NCBI GenBank assembly: GCA_028015205.1
Contig: CM051516.1
Span: forward strand, 33,308,230-33,372,229
DNA from: Mytilisepta virgata
Lineage: Eukaryota; Mollusca; Bivalvia; Mytilida; Mytilidae
DNA: 64,000 bases
Direction of reading: 5' to 3'
In this document: positions 44,801 through 54,500 of the stretch, in pieces
Numbering within the stretch: the first letter of the stretch is position 1
How the letters are laid out: the number at the start of each line of letters is the position of its first letter
Notes under the pieces: generated by a model
The model's input: only the letters and a program-made list of their open reading frames with translations
The model's database searches: none
What the model was told of the DNA's origin: nothing
Translations under genes and position numbers: made by a program

Positions 44801-47055
44801 ATTTATTACAGGTGAAGATATGACAACATCCTGATGGGGTTCATGTTCACAAAGAAAAGGTTGTCTACTCAAAAAAAGGAATGTGAACCCCTGGGTGGGG
44901 GGAGGGGGTTACTTCCATTAGAAATGGTAGTATGTATGTGCCGCAGAATAGGGTCCATTTTTCACACATGTCCTGTCATGATCAGGGTTGGTATTTTTAC
45001 CCTTGTCAACAACAGGATTACTTTTTCATAATTTTATCATAGTGGAACGTATAAATCACCTGTCATGCACATGGTCTGCTACACACTACAAATCAATCTC
45101 TGTTTTAACTAACATGTACATGTAAGGCTAATTACAATGTATATCGTTATCCGTGATCAGTGATGAGACTGACCATGCAGTTGTCATGATGACCCACATT
45201 AATTAGCGAGCACTCTTATCTTATCAAGTCATTAGCAGGATTACATTTTAACATTAAATGTCATTGACAGGTACAATTTTCCAAATCATCATCAAGTCTT
45301 TAACAGGGCTACCTTTGAACATTGAATGCCACTGACAGGGTATGATTTTCCAAATTTCCGGGTCATGAACAGGTTCCGGTTTGACAACCGCAATTGGCAC
45401 ATATATACCCAATTTTTAACGGAGTAATTCTTCTGTTGGAAACAACCATGACATAATGACCTGATACAACCATTTTCTATGGATAAATAGGGGGATTGTG
45501 TACCCAGAAAAATGAGTTTAATTCCACCACTGTTCAGTGTCTGTACCAAGGTAGACTATCCTGACTCTCTGTTAAGTTTATGTTTTGTGCTCTTTTAAGT
45601 AATTTTTTTTGTCAGGGTTTCTGTCTGAGATTGCACTGATTGATTGGTATATTATCAATTTTTAGTATATCAATTGAAAATTGAATGGTGAGGGACAGGG
45701 TGAGAACCAGATATTAAATGTCTGAATAAGCTCCAGTCTGATAAAATCTTCTTAGGACTAGTAATTATAAGTATCCTACGGAAGAACAGGTGTATCCAAA
45801 TAACATTTGGCATGATGAATCATAAGTTGAAGAAGAAGTATGTATATATACAGTCAATACCTGCTATAAAATGCAGCTCTTTGTAGCAAAAACTATGTAT
45901 GAGGGATATTGTGAAAATAGCCTTGTAGTGAACAGGGTTTGTAGAATTAATCTCTGTATATACTTGAAGGATTTGAAATATTATGGACACACACATTGAC
46001 CTACGGCTTTTCAATACTTAAAATTCTCTAGCCCAATGCTGAATAGGTCAAAGTACATGTACTATCAAAGAACTTGCAGTGTATTAAGACTATTAAGAAA
46101 TAATTTGCACATTTTTTTCTTACAATTTTGTAAGCAACATAGACTGTTTTTTTTTTTATTGGTACTACCAAAGACATTCTGAAAGTGCATGCTGACAAGC
46201 TGACAAAAAGTTATTCATACATGTACATACCATATTCACTTCCTCGGGTAAATTTATTTTAGGTATCATTAAGGTCTTTGGTGGATGTGGAGAACTGAAT
46301 ATGACCCTGAGATCTTCTTCCATTAATCCACTGCTGACAGCGTTCACCCTCACAGTAATGTCCGCTTTACAGGTTGTCAATTTTCCAAGACATTCGGCAA
46401 TAGTGTTCCTTGCTTCAGCCTTAAATTTTAGTTAAAGAAATTAGGAATATCGTTCCTCGTTTAGGACTTTAAAATCAGTTCTGAAAATTATCAGTAATGT
46501 TCCTTGTTCCAGCTTTAAAAATAAGTGTAAGATATCAGCAATAAAAGTTCTTTGGTTTTGCCATCAGCTAGAGTCTAATGTATTTTCTGGAAGACAGAGA
46601 CCAGGATAAATATTATCAAACAGTATATACATGTATACCAGAAACTATAAAATATCACCTAAAAATCCTTATCAAATTACTGGTACCTTTAAACATGCAA
46701 ATTAAAATTTAAGGGAAGCAACTCTTCATGTTCACTTAGGTCAAACAAAAAAATGTTTTCTCAATGCATGTCATTTTATTACCTTTCTATTGGCAGCAAC
46801 TCCATCTTCACAATCTAACACAACACAGTCCACATCAAGGGAGGTAACCTTGTTGATTTTCCTCTCATCATTTCCAGGAACATACAGTACACTTCTACGA
46901 GGTGTATACTTTTTTTTGGCTAATGTATCTATAGCTGAAAATTTCCGAAGAGGAGTATAGATAGGTCCTGAGTTAATCCTCTTAAATGGACCTCTGCCTA
47001 ATACAGAACATGTATGTTTTAACCCATGTGTTTGGAAAGATATCAAAAGGTTCAT
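30616..47055 (-). CDS. CLYBL: CLYBL, mitochondrial citramalyl-CoA lyase, complete
   Basis: CLYBL cleaves citramalyl-CoA to acetyl-CoA and pyruvate in the mitochondrial matrix. This ends the itaconate degradation route and protects B12-dependent methylmalonyl-CoA mutase. Exons (minus strand): 47055-46783, 46419-46231, 43777-43579, 39542-39429, 32767-32589, 30717-30616, giving 351 residues against 340 in human. All introns are GT-AG and the phases chain. The basic, Ser-rich first 55 residues suit a mitochondrial presequence. CitE-family motifs are present: RRSVLYVPGNDERK, DCVVLDCEDGVAAN, TVRVNAVSSGL, MVESAIGLMN, VVFGSDDFSADIG, EVLYARQKIV, QAIDLVYIDYKD, MGFTGKQVIHP, FSPSKEKVKWA and GAFVFDGKMIDMP. 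A duplicated last exon lies at 30746-30838. A 5' non-coding exon is likely, since the ATG directly follows an acceptor-like ATTTCAG. Confidence 0.96.
30746..30838 (-). CDS. CLYBL: CLYBL duplicated alternative last exon
   Basis: A tandem copy of the last exon lies just 5' of it, with its own acceptor (CATTTTAG). It opens in the same phase and reads GAFVFDGKMIDMPLVLQARN as in the standard exon. It then diverges to ILDLVQINRK and a TGA at 30746-30748. The flanking intron is duplicated too. It would give an isoform with a different C-terminal tail, or it is unused. Confidence 0.6.
   Translation of the reverse strand, partial: GAFVFDGKMIDMPLVLQARNILDLVQINRK
30839..31375. repeat. CLYBL intron with two degenerate repeat units
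   Basis: AACAATCCTGCAAAATATAAACCAAATCTG-like, then AGTAGTTTCAGA.GAGTTG, occur at about 30905 and 31062. These resemble the core of family B. Confidence 0.5.
31380..32350 (+). repeat. Tandem-unit repeat ending in a hairpin (family E)
   Basis: About five units of about 145-150 bp carry CCCTTTTAACCCCTTTAATCTC-like, CATCAAGATGAATTAAAAG and AAATTGGATGAAAAAT words. The 3' end ATGACCACAAATTTTTGCGGTCAT folds as a hairpin followed by an A-run. The 5' limit is uncertain. A related short copy is at 43320-43550. Confidence 0.6.
32589..32767 (-). CDS. CLYBL: CLYBL coding exon 5
   Basis: The exon is 179 nt. Acceptor GTACTTTAG was chosen over the TTTAG six bases downstream because it restores YIDYKDLAGLGQQ, the same length as human YIDFRDGAGLLRQ. 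Donor AAG|GTGTGT, phase 0 out. It encodes AIMGFTGKQVIHPDQIPVV. Confidence 0.93.
33880..34010 (+). repeat. Penelope-like 3'-part fragment
   Basis: GTTTACCCTTCTGGAGCACC, followed by TGCACTGTTTTTACAGGGGTTTGTG, matches the shared 3' words of the fragments at 12700 and 57745. Confidence 0.5.
34577..35860 (+). mobile_element. Family B element with inverted end motifs and AATTAA duplication
   Basis: ATACCCCACG (34600-34609) near the left end is inverted as CGTGGGGTAT (35848-35857) at the right. The right end is the hairpin TATACCCTCCGCAAC TTC GTTGCGTGGGGTATA and then an A-run. The core is the 169-bp array. A (GACGGACT)n tract at 35745-35815 precedes the hairpin. AATTAA flanks it at 34571-34576 and 35861-35866, a possible target-site duplication. 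Confidence 0.8.
34766..35590 (+). repeat. 169-bp tandem array, nearly five units
   Basis: GTTCAAAGGGG starts units at 34773, 34942, 35111, 35280 and 35449, exactly 169 bp apart. Units are about 97-99 percent identical, so the array is young or homogenised. The unit includes CGTAACTCCTAGAAAAAAAA and TTTGAGAGGAGTTGCGATGA. Confidence 0.95.
36290..36485 (+). repeat. Family G-type fragment
   Basis: It shares the words TATAGAATGGTTGCATA, GATGGGCAATAAAGT and CTAAACTTGAGGCCCACAGGGG with the 9240-9800 and 12390-13665 sequences. Confidence 0.5.
36514..37721 (+). mobile_element. Family C element with inverted ends and about 165-178-bp core units
   Basis: ATACGCCCGT at 36514-36523 is the exact complement of ACGGGCGTAT at 37712-37721. 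The core is about six units with TTGAGATACGGCGC.ACATGTGA, CTCAATAACTCTAAAATAAAATTTTGAATCATCACC-like and AGTATACAGATCTTTAGATTAATA-like words. GACAGACAGACGGACG precedes the 3' hairpin CGTCCAGTCAAAATTTTGACGGGCG. Mirror ORFs on the minus strand come from the repeated unit. Confidence 0.8.
37828..38345 (+). mobile_element. Family A element fragment (copy A7)
   Basis: The 5' subterminal motif ATCACTCACCTGG, then about three core units with GTGGCCATCTTGGTTG and AAGTGGTTTCAGAGGAAAAGA. The 3' end is missing. Confidence 0.55.
38880..39400 (+). mobile_element. Family D element with GGGCCCCAC inverted ends
   Basis: GGGCCCCAC at 38880-38888 is the complement of GTGGGGCCC at 39389-39397, followed by TAA. 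The 3' end folds (TAGGGTCCTGCAT...ATGTGGGGCCCTA). The core is about three units of about 135-150 bp with AACAAGAAGTTGATAGG..AA and GGGCA.TAACTCCCA.AAAAATTATCCAA words. Confidence 0.75.
39429..39542 (-). CDS. CLYBL: CLYBL coding exon 4
   Basis: The exon is 114 nt, with acceptor TGTTTTAG and donor AAAG|GTAATC, phase 1 in and out. It encodes ATRTKDAIEVLYARQKIV and LQAIDLVYIDYK. Confidence 0.93.
39655..41481 (+). mobile_element. Family A element (copy A8), 1.83 kb
   Basis: It starts CTAGAGGCTGTCAGGAGCC..TTGCTCACC and ends AACATGGCCTTTTAGGCCAGGTGAGCTAA, with CTAA at 41478-41481 and an intact hairpin. There are about ten core units of about 155-175 bp (ATAGGGTCCTATGTTAAACTAAG, GTGGCCATCTTGG and TCAGACAAGAAGATTTTT words). 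It lies in the CLYBL intron between exons 4 and 3. Confidence 0.85.
41482..42480. other. CLYBL intron, no clear feature
   Basis: AT-rich. About 42080-42110 resembles the left end of family B (AAAGAACCTTTAGTGAGCA), probably a remnant. The minus-strand 80-codon ORF at 42183-42425 contains two similar blocks (about 42190 and 42310) and looks like a small repeat rather than a gene. Confidence 0.4.
42483..42720 (+). repeat. Interspersed repeat of unknown type
   Basis: A distinctive GC-richer block, CTTCGCTGAGCGCAGCTGG..ACCGCAGAGGTCC, then TTTCTGACACAGAATAACTG. It is unlike the surrounding intron. I believe it is a common mussel repeat, from memory only. Confidence 0.35.
42730..43010. repeat. Poly-C and poly-A rich low-complexity tract
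   Basis: Runs of 9 to 17 C alternate with A runs. ACAATATGCTGTTGCGAATTGA and ACACTATGCTGTTGCGTACTGA show a short duplicated unit at about 42714 and 42786. It is likely to be polymorphic in length. Confidence 0.85.
43320..43550 (+). repeat. Short family E-like element
   Basis: CCCAAAATCAATCCCAAC is shared with about 32186-32205. A (GAC)n tract at 43480-43499 precedes the 3' hairpin TATATGACAGCAAAATTTTTCGGTCGTATA. Confidence 0.6.
43579..43777 (-). CDS. CLYBL: CLYBL coding exon 3
   Basis: The exon is 199 nt, with acceptor TGTTTGGCAG and donor ATTG|GTAAAA, phase 1 out. It encodes FTKKLKEIL, then LITMVESAIGLMN (catalytic-site Glu) and VVFGSDDFSADI (metal-binding Asp). Confidence 0.93.
43865..44480 (+). 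repeat. Tandem repeat, about 170-180 bp unit, 3.5 copies
   Basis: CATGCACATCTTCAATAT, TTTCAAAGATCTGGGTTAAA and TGTAGGAGGAGTTGATTACACAAAAT-like words recur at about 43990-44140, 44165-44310 and 44335-44480. It lies in a CLYBL intron. Confidence 0.75.
44695..44795 (+). repeat. Short tandem repeat, about 28 bp unit
   Basis: AATCAGCTCTTTCAGCCAACCAGATTAT repeats at 44727 and 44755, with partial copies on both sides (about 3.5 units). Confidence 0.85.
45215..45665 (+). repeat. Degenerate about 65-bp duplication and repeat R fragment
   Basis: ATCAAGTC.TTA.CAGG.CTAC..T..ACATT.AATG.CA.TGACAGG recurs at about 45225 and 45290. From about 45490 an R copy (CCACCACTGTTCAGTGTCT, GACTATCCTGACTCTCTGTT) follows. 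Confidence 0.5.
46231..46419 (-). CDS. CLYBL: CLYBL coding exon 2
   Basis: The exon is 189 nt, with acceptor AAAATTTAAG and donor ATG|GTATGT, phase 0 in and out. It encodes AEARNTIAECLG, then VRVNAVSSGLMEEDL, and TLMIPKINLPEEV. Confidence 0.93.
46783..47055 (-). CDS. CLYBL: CLYBL coding exon 1
   Basis: Its 273 nt run from ATG (47055) to AAT AGA AAG|GTAATA, phase 0. It encodes the presequence, then RRSVLYVPGNDERK (CoA and substrate-binding Arg) and VLDCEDGVAAN (metal-binding Glu region). Confidence 0.95.
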
Positions 47056-47869
47056 TCTGAAATATGAAATAAAGTAGATATTGCTTATACATTTATATGT
47101 AAGCCATATATATAATTCTTTCTGGGTGAAATTGTTTCTGGAAGAAAAATTTTAATATGAAATAGTTTCCATGGGATATTATTTAACTATTAAATCCATT
47201 CATCCTTTATGAATTTTTTTCGTTCTTTCAACAATGATTTTATCTCGTTCCAAACAACTTTCAGGATAATAAAATTTATTGTCCTAAAATATTAGTCCTA
47301 GAAATATATCCATTCAGAAGCCAAAATGTACAGGTACTGTGTCACTAGTGAGTGTTAAATGTTAAATCAACCATATCTGAGGTGAAAACAAATCATATCC
47401 TCAAGGTTTTCCTAAAAACTACTAAATATTTAAAGAGCCCAGTAATAAAACTTTGTCCTGACAAAATATAAAATCATTTAGATATGCAAAAAATGTAACT
47501 TTGAAGTTTTTTTTTAATGAAGATCATATGTAGATTTTGATTTAATTGGCATTTAAACTGTAACTTTCATTGTGGAAGGTAATGGTACCACACAAGGATT
47601 CTGCATTGCTTTCACCTCAATTTTTTTTTTTATCCCCTATGGTGCCAAAATATTGCCTATGGTCCAATTTTTATGTCAACACGTGTATTTGTTTACTATG
47701 ATTATCCCCCCTTGTTTCTTGTTTAAAACAAATCTCGCTGATAATTTTTTATCAAATACTTGTCTGTGCATTAGCTTTATGTTAAAATATACCTTGACTC
47801 AACATATACACAATATAGCTAAGAATGCATCATTTTAATGGTATAATTTAAAGCAAAACAAGTGTTTAC

Positions 47870-48030
47870 TTGATCTGACCTCACATAAAACGTAGAAAAT
47901 CGATAGGTGGCGCAAGCTGTGTGTTCCTTTTATGTCACGTGACCATTGCCAAACTTAGCAGATGACTCTGGTTTCGTTTTGGGCTTTATGTAAACAAACA
48001 AGATGCTTTAGCTGTATTTAAATCAGGTAA
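47870..48030. promoter_or_regulatory. Putative divergent promoter of CLYBL and the chorein gene
   Basis: The segment is locally less AT-rich and contains the palindromic E-box core TCACGTGA at 47935-47942, an ATCGAT word at about 47900 and a splice-donor-like AATCAG|GTAACT at about 48027. It lies between the CLYBL start (minus strand) and the chorein start (plus strand), both of which appear to need upstream non-coding exons. No TSS evidence is available from sequence alone. Confidence 0.35.
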
Positions 48031-48173
48031 CTGCCAAAAACTAATATATTTGAGAGAATAAAAGATATCCATATGTTTTGCATTTATGCATAATGTATTT
48101 TAATCATTATAAATGCCAAGTATGGATGCTGCTGCTGAGGTGAAGTTACCATACGCCGTAAACAAAATGATTC

Positions 48174-48240
48174 TGTATAACCAGAGACATAGTAAACAAA
48201 TGTTTTATGTTTTATATGTCTCTGGTATAACGCAGAGGAC
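48174..48240. repeat. Small inverted repeat
   Basis: CCAGAGACATA and TATGTCTCTGG pair across about 23 bp. Function unknown. Confidence 0.6.
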
Positions 48241-48362
48241 AGATTTATTACAAATAAGCGACATATTAATGTAGAAAACGTCCTGTCTGCATTTTTAAAG
48301 GTTGCAATACCTAAAAATAATAAATTAATCCCACAAAAAAAAAACAAACAAGACATTCAAAT

Positions 48363-48690
48363 TTGAACAGCTTCCAAATTCCATCCTGCAAAACACAGTA
48401 CAGAAAAGAATCCTATTTTCCAAGAACTATAACCGACTGGAACAAACTACCGGATACCATTGTAAATTGCACATCAGTAGCCTCTTTCAAATCTTCAATT
48501 TCAAAGCATCAATATTAGTTCAACTATTACATCAAACTTGATTATACAAAACATTTTTTTCATTTTTCCTATATATATTTTTTTTAAATTTGTATATATA
48601 TATCAATCTATGTCTTCTTGTAAGTTTCCTCTTGTGACATAATCTTCAATTTGTTGAAGGCGGTCACTATATTGTAGAATAGAATAGAAT
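48363..48690 (+). pseudogene. 3' end of a non-LTR retrotransposon (LINE) with (TAGAA)n tail
   Basis: The frame 48363-48518 reads LNSFQIPSCKTQYRKESYF, then PRTITDWNKLPDTIV, and SVASFKSSISKHQY, then stop. This is the characteristic C-terminal tail of non-LTR retrotransposon ORF2 proteins. The sequence ends with a GAATAGAATAGAATA tail at about 48677-48691. It is 5'-truncated and dead on arrival. Confidence 0.8.
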
Positions 48691-48699
48691 ACCGTTCTG

Positions 48700-50880
48700 T
48701 TGTACAAATGTGTTAATTAATTTCAATGGAATATCCCTCTTTTTCATTCCAATTCATGCATATGGTTATTGCAACTATTTTGGATGGAGGGGGAAGCAGT
48801 AAGAAAGTACAGGAAATTCAAAACCTATGAATGTTTCAAAGCAACTGATCTGTTTCAGTGGTGTTTCCCATGTTTATCAGAGCATTTTACACCTCCATTA
48901 TGATTATGAAAATCTGACCCCTATTCAATATGGCTGCAATAACCGTGAAATATGGCCTTTTTGTGAAATCACAATTGATTAAAATACAGTCTACTTTAAG
49001 GGTATAGCTTACAGGCACCCTGGAAATGGATTTAGTGTGTTGCATCCACCTTTTTTCCACTGCCTCCAACTTTTATCCTGCAGCACCTACCACAACCATT
49101 GTCAATTTAAAAAAAAAAATCATCATTTTATGAGAGAAATAATTGAAATTTCACAATATAATCGCATAAATCAAGTGTCCAATTTTTATCGACTGACAAT
49201 ATATAAGAGAGTAGGTCCCAACTTCGTGATGAATCACAATTTCACTTGGACATGTTTTCCATACGATCGTAATGCATCAATAAATTACCTAAATATTCAC
49301 CTTTAGGCCAAAAATAAAAATAAGTTTGTTAGGCATTTCCCACTGACCCAGTTCAAATGGTGCAGACTCATATTTTTTTTAACCATTTTCAAATTTTTTT
49401 TTTTTTAATCCGGAACGGAATTGGCTTTTCTAGTACCAATTTGTATTTAATCATATAAGTCATGTAAGTTTATGAAATAAAGTGCCATTTAATGAAAAAT
49501 TAAAATTGTTTAATATTAATAGGGCAGACTTGCTGTGAAAAAGAAAAACCTATGGGACATTTTGTATAAGTATAAATTTCAAGGGGAGTCCACAAAAAAA
49601 AAACAGGCTATATGAATTTGATACCCAGTCAACGTGGCTGTAGGTATTAGAAGAGACACTGTCCGAGGAATACAATGAAGGGCCCAACAAAACAGACATG
49701 ATTTCCATATGTCTTCTTTTATTTCATGTATTCAGTTAGTTTCTATTCAAGATGGAACCCCCAGGCTGCATGATGCTTGCAGGGCCTGGCTAATAGTTCA
49801 TGCAGACATGCATCTTTAGTTCAGGGATCTTCATGGAATTGAGTTGTGAATTTCAATAGTACATTATATATATTGTTATTGATCCAGTTAATTTTATTAA
49901 TGATTAAAATACTTCCATGAAAACCTCTGCTATATAAACTACTCACCATACAAATATGTTACATAGTAATGTCAATTTACCATACTTATTAAATAGAAAA
50001 GAATTAAGTGTAAATTTTTTAGCTATTCATAAAAATAAAGAAAATAAATAATGACATAAATATAATATCAATATAGCAAATAGACACTACAAGCCTCTAG
50101 CATTTACTAGTGGGTGATAAAGGTATCATACACAGAAAGTGAAACATACAGAAAGAAAGTATTTAGTATGTGAAGTATATAAAATCACAGTGATATTAAT
50201 GGAACAAGATTTTATTAAAATGAAGCAAGGATATCAGAAAGCACAAAACATAAAGCAAGCTATACAACATCAATAGGAGGACATAATTAGGCACAAAAAC
50301 ATTATAATATCCTATTTAAAATGTTTAGTCATTATTCACAATGTTTATTTACCTTTGTCAAAAAAAAACCTGACCCATAACCATCAGGGTGGGTAGGCAA
50401 CACCCAAGAAACAATTTTTTAACTACGGCCTTATTTTCCTCCTTCAATTTTTTGCAACAGCGATCGACTATGTGTCATAAATCTGTGATTTATGTTTATT
50501 TCCAGCATAAACCATTAGCTTGGATGAAAGACGAGAGAACGATAGGCCTATTCCAAATGTAAAATAAAAATCAAATATTAATACATATTGGCTTGGGTGA
50601 ATAAAAATAATTTTAAATGTACTACCGGTAGTTTGTAAAAATTATTAGGCAAAAAAGTCTGTATAAAAGTTGAAATGATTTAAAGTTACACATATTCCAC
50701 AACATCACATCTGTAGTTGGTGACATCCCATTCTCCCTCCCACCTCCTTAAAAAAATAACCTACAGAAAGACAATGAAACAAACACACACAAACCTACAA
50801 AACGATGAACTATACATTTCTCTTGTTTTTGTAACTTTTAACTGGACTCATCAAAATAATTTGTTGGACTGACCAATTTC
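48700..50880. other. Intergenic, no supported feature
   Basis: AT-rich. ORFs here (60 to 89 codons) lack domains or splice context. A 5' non-coding exon of the chorein gene could lie here undetected. Confidence 0.35.
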
Positions 50881-50941
50881 AAAAGTGATGAGTCACCAAG
50901 AAAATATTCTTTGAGGAACCTTGTTTGGGAATATAGTATTT

Positions 50942-51138
50942 ATTATTATATTAAAAGAACAATCTATAAGACATTTCAGCCACTGGCTTTCTTCAGTGCC
51001 TTTTTTACTGTCCTCAGCTACAAAGTAAGATTTGAAAAAAGATGGCTGCTCTACCATGTAGTTGAGGACAGTAATAAAGAAACTGAAGAAGGCCAGTGGC
51101 CGAAACATCTTAAAGATTGTTCTTTTAATACAATAATG
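50942..51138. repeat. Inverted repeat of two hammerhead-like motifs
   Basis: The arms 50942-51022 and 51057-51138 are reverse complements (about 85-90 percent). In the right arm CTGAAGA, then GGCC AGT GGCC, then GAAAC (51083-51106) follows the hammerhead order (CTGATGA box, stem II, GAAAC). The left arm carries the same on the minus strand. This arrangement is known from Penelope-like element terminal repeats. Confidence 0.6.
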
Positions 51139-51583
51139 TAAAGTATGTTCCCTTTTGCAATTTTATTGAAACAGTATATTGTGTATACTATTTACCATCA
51201 ACGCTATTGTCAAGGTAAGGTTACCCACCAGTAAAGTACGTATACTTTACTATGAGTAGAATTAAGTAGAATTTTCATTGGTTAATTTAGATTGAATGAT
51301 AACTATATCATAAATAAGACTCTAAGGCATACAGTTTAGATTTTGGCTTAGGCTCCATTATTTACTTATTATTTAGTCATTCATTTTATTTCTTATTTAG
51401 TTTTTTATTTTCAAAAATTGGAATTGATCATATGGATTGGAGTCTCTGGAATAGAAGTTTAAGAGTTTCTTAAGTTATTCTGTACTTTAAGTTCATGAAA
51501 GGCATTGTACATTTTGTAAGATAATCTTTCCAGACATTTTTAAACATGATATGGTGTGTGTATTTTGCATGATTTTGTTTCAG

Positions 51584-54500
51584 TTGACAATGCTATATCC
51601 ATGACCAAAGAAACACTATGATTAAAAATAAACTTGATGAGATCATTAAAACTTACTTAGGAAAGTATCTGGATTATGACAAGGATAAAATAGAGTACAG
51701 TTTATTAAAAGGTATGTACAACTTGGTTATGACAGGGTATATGCTATATGTATGGTTCATATAAGTTGATTGTGAGACAGATAAATATAGCATAGCTTGA
51801 TAAAGGGTAAATACAACATGTATGATCTGTCGGTTTTAACTATGACAAGGATAATATACTCAGAAATCTTTAGTAACATCGAAGAAAACAAATGAATTGA
51901 GCTAATGCATTATTTTCTTTTGCTACAGTTGTCATGCTGCTTTTGGTATTTACATTAGGAAATAGATGATTACCCTTAAAACTGTTTAACCTCACCACTG
52001 CTCAGTGTCTATTCAGACTATCCTTACTCTCTGTTGTTTTGATGTGTGAGTTTCTCTGAAGTCCATTTTATCATTTGTTAAATAGAAATACCAAAAGGAA
52101 CATAAAAATCTGCTTGAAAATTGCATCCTTTTTCAGAAACAAATACATTTTTGAGTCTACCATTTAGTTGAACATTAAAACATTTATGTCTTGTTTATGT
52201 TCCTATCTTAAAATTTAAATTCATTTTAAAATGACAAGTCCTCAAAGTTACTGTTAATAGTATTTGTATGATGTCAAACAAAATGTTTGGAAACATGCTC
52301 CAGTCAGTTTATCATGCACAAATACTAGTGCAGATGTTATTAATATTTTATATTTTGCAGGAAAAGTAGAATTAACAGATGTCAGTTTACGTCCAGAAGC
52401 TATTGTAAGTATATTATATTCCAACATCACATAACTTGATGAATAAATACATTTAAAATCCCAACATCAACTAAAACTTGTCAAAACAAACATCAAACAT
52501 AAATCACTGAACATCATGTATATAAGATCCCAACATCACATAACATTATATTATACATATCCCAACATCACATAACTTGATGAATATACATGTAAAATCC
52601 AAACATCAACTAAAACTCATCAAAACAAACATCATGTATATAAGATCCCAACATCACATCACATAACATTATATTATATTTAGCTAACTCCAGTTTGCCT
52701 GACCGATTTTTCCAAACTGATTACACAATGATGATATTTAGTTTATTGTTACAGGGTTATAATTTAGATACAATACGACTGATTTAAGCGTAGACTTCCG
52801 GTGTTTATACAATCCGGAAAGTGTGTCTCAAAGATAGGTCAAGTCCCTCCCACTATTACATATTATCAATACGATTGGATGATTCATCACAGTGGCCAGT
52901 TGAAATTGTAGACAAGTTTATGGTCAATATTACACCTTTACAAATTCCCACATGCCGTTGCTTTCCTTAGTAAATAGTGTGATGAAGAACTGCATAGACT
53001 ATTTCAAATAAAAGGCATTCTACCTGTGGTATATATTTCTGGAATTCTGAAAGAAAATGTACTATTTTTTAATTTCAGCATTATTTAATTTGATCTCCAA
53101 CTTTTGAATTATTGTTTTGGTTTTGAACACAACTGAGGAGTAATAAACCCACAAAATGTGCACATCTCGTACATCAAAATTGGTATCAAAGAATTTGGTT
53201 TGGGACAGGTCTTGGGGTTTCTCCTTTTGTGTACGAGACAAATATATAACACATTGAATGTCGATCAAGTCCTAACTATTAATAATTACAAATTCCCATA
53301 TACAACAGCTTACATGTTTGTTTATTGTAGTGAAAATAAAAAAAAAAAACACAGTTCTTCATTACACCTTTTATTTAAGGGGCCTTACAATAAGTTACGA
53401 CAAGGAAAACTTTTTAGTTTGACCACAAGTTTTAAATAATGAAATGTGATTTAATGCATGCTGCTTTGAAATGGCTTTCACAAAGATATCTGATGAAATA
53501 TTGATGAAATATGTTTTTTCATTATAATATATTTTAAGGCTAAAGTTTGAATTTTGAGTGAAATGTTTATACTGTAAAAAATTTCTTCAATATGAAATAA
53601 TTTACTTTTGACGAAATATGAAATTCTAATCAACCTTCGCTGGTATTTTTAAAAGTTTTGTGTCAAATATGTATTTTGATCCTCGGATGTTCCTCTATTC
53701 ACCAATTCATTGAAATTCCATTTCAAATCTTTATTACAAAGGACTGTCATCAAAAGATATAAGTGAACATTCATTTACACATACACATGCACAAAATTAT
53801 TCATGAAAATATTACGATAACTGCTCATAATAGTAGTAACAGCACACCTGAGTGTGGGAATTTATACATGTTACGTGAATATTGATATAGACTATGAACT
53901 TGAATACAATTTAAACTGGCCACTGTGACGTATCATCCAATCATATTTCTACAATATTAGTGGGCGGGACTTGACCTATCTTTGAGACACGTTTTCTGGA
54001 TTGTATAAACATTGGCAGTCCATGCTTAAATCAGCCGTATTGTATGTTAAGCTGTTGAAAAAGTAACATGACACTAAATTTGCTATAAAAAAAACTGCAT
54101 AATGCACAGCAGTTTATTATTTCTTATTGGATTTTGATGATCAATTTTGGAAGGAAAGTAAAATTTTTATTTTCATCAGATTTCAATGTAGATTTTTTTC
54201 TTTTAATAATCTTGATGAGTGCTTTTAGTAGTAAACCATCAGATTCGTTGTATCTTTTACATTTATTGAGATATTTAATTGTTAAAATTGTCAATAACGT
54301 AATTTAGCATGATATATAATTTTTACTCCAGCACTCAGAGATTTTATAAGCATTGCTTATTTGAAAATAGTTCAGAGAATTAAATTTGATTCGAGGCAGC
54401 ATAAATAGGATTGTATGCAGTGGTTCAATTAAGGATATCATGTATAAAAGGTTAATTCTATTGAAAATCAACTGGGTGTTAAAAAAGAATGAATTTTGAG

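Noticed and set aside
53158..53439. 93-codon ORF as a transposase of the 1.28-kb element
   Set aside because: No catalytic motif is visible, it is too short, and part of it is a small inverted repeat (CTCGTACA...TGTACGAG).
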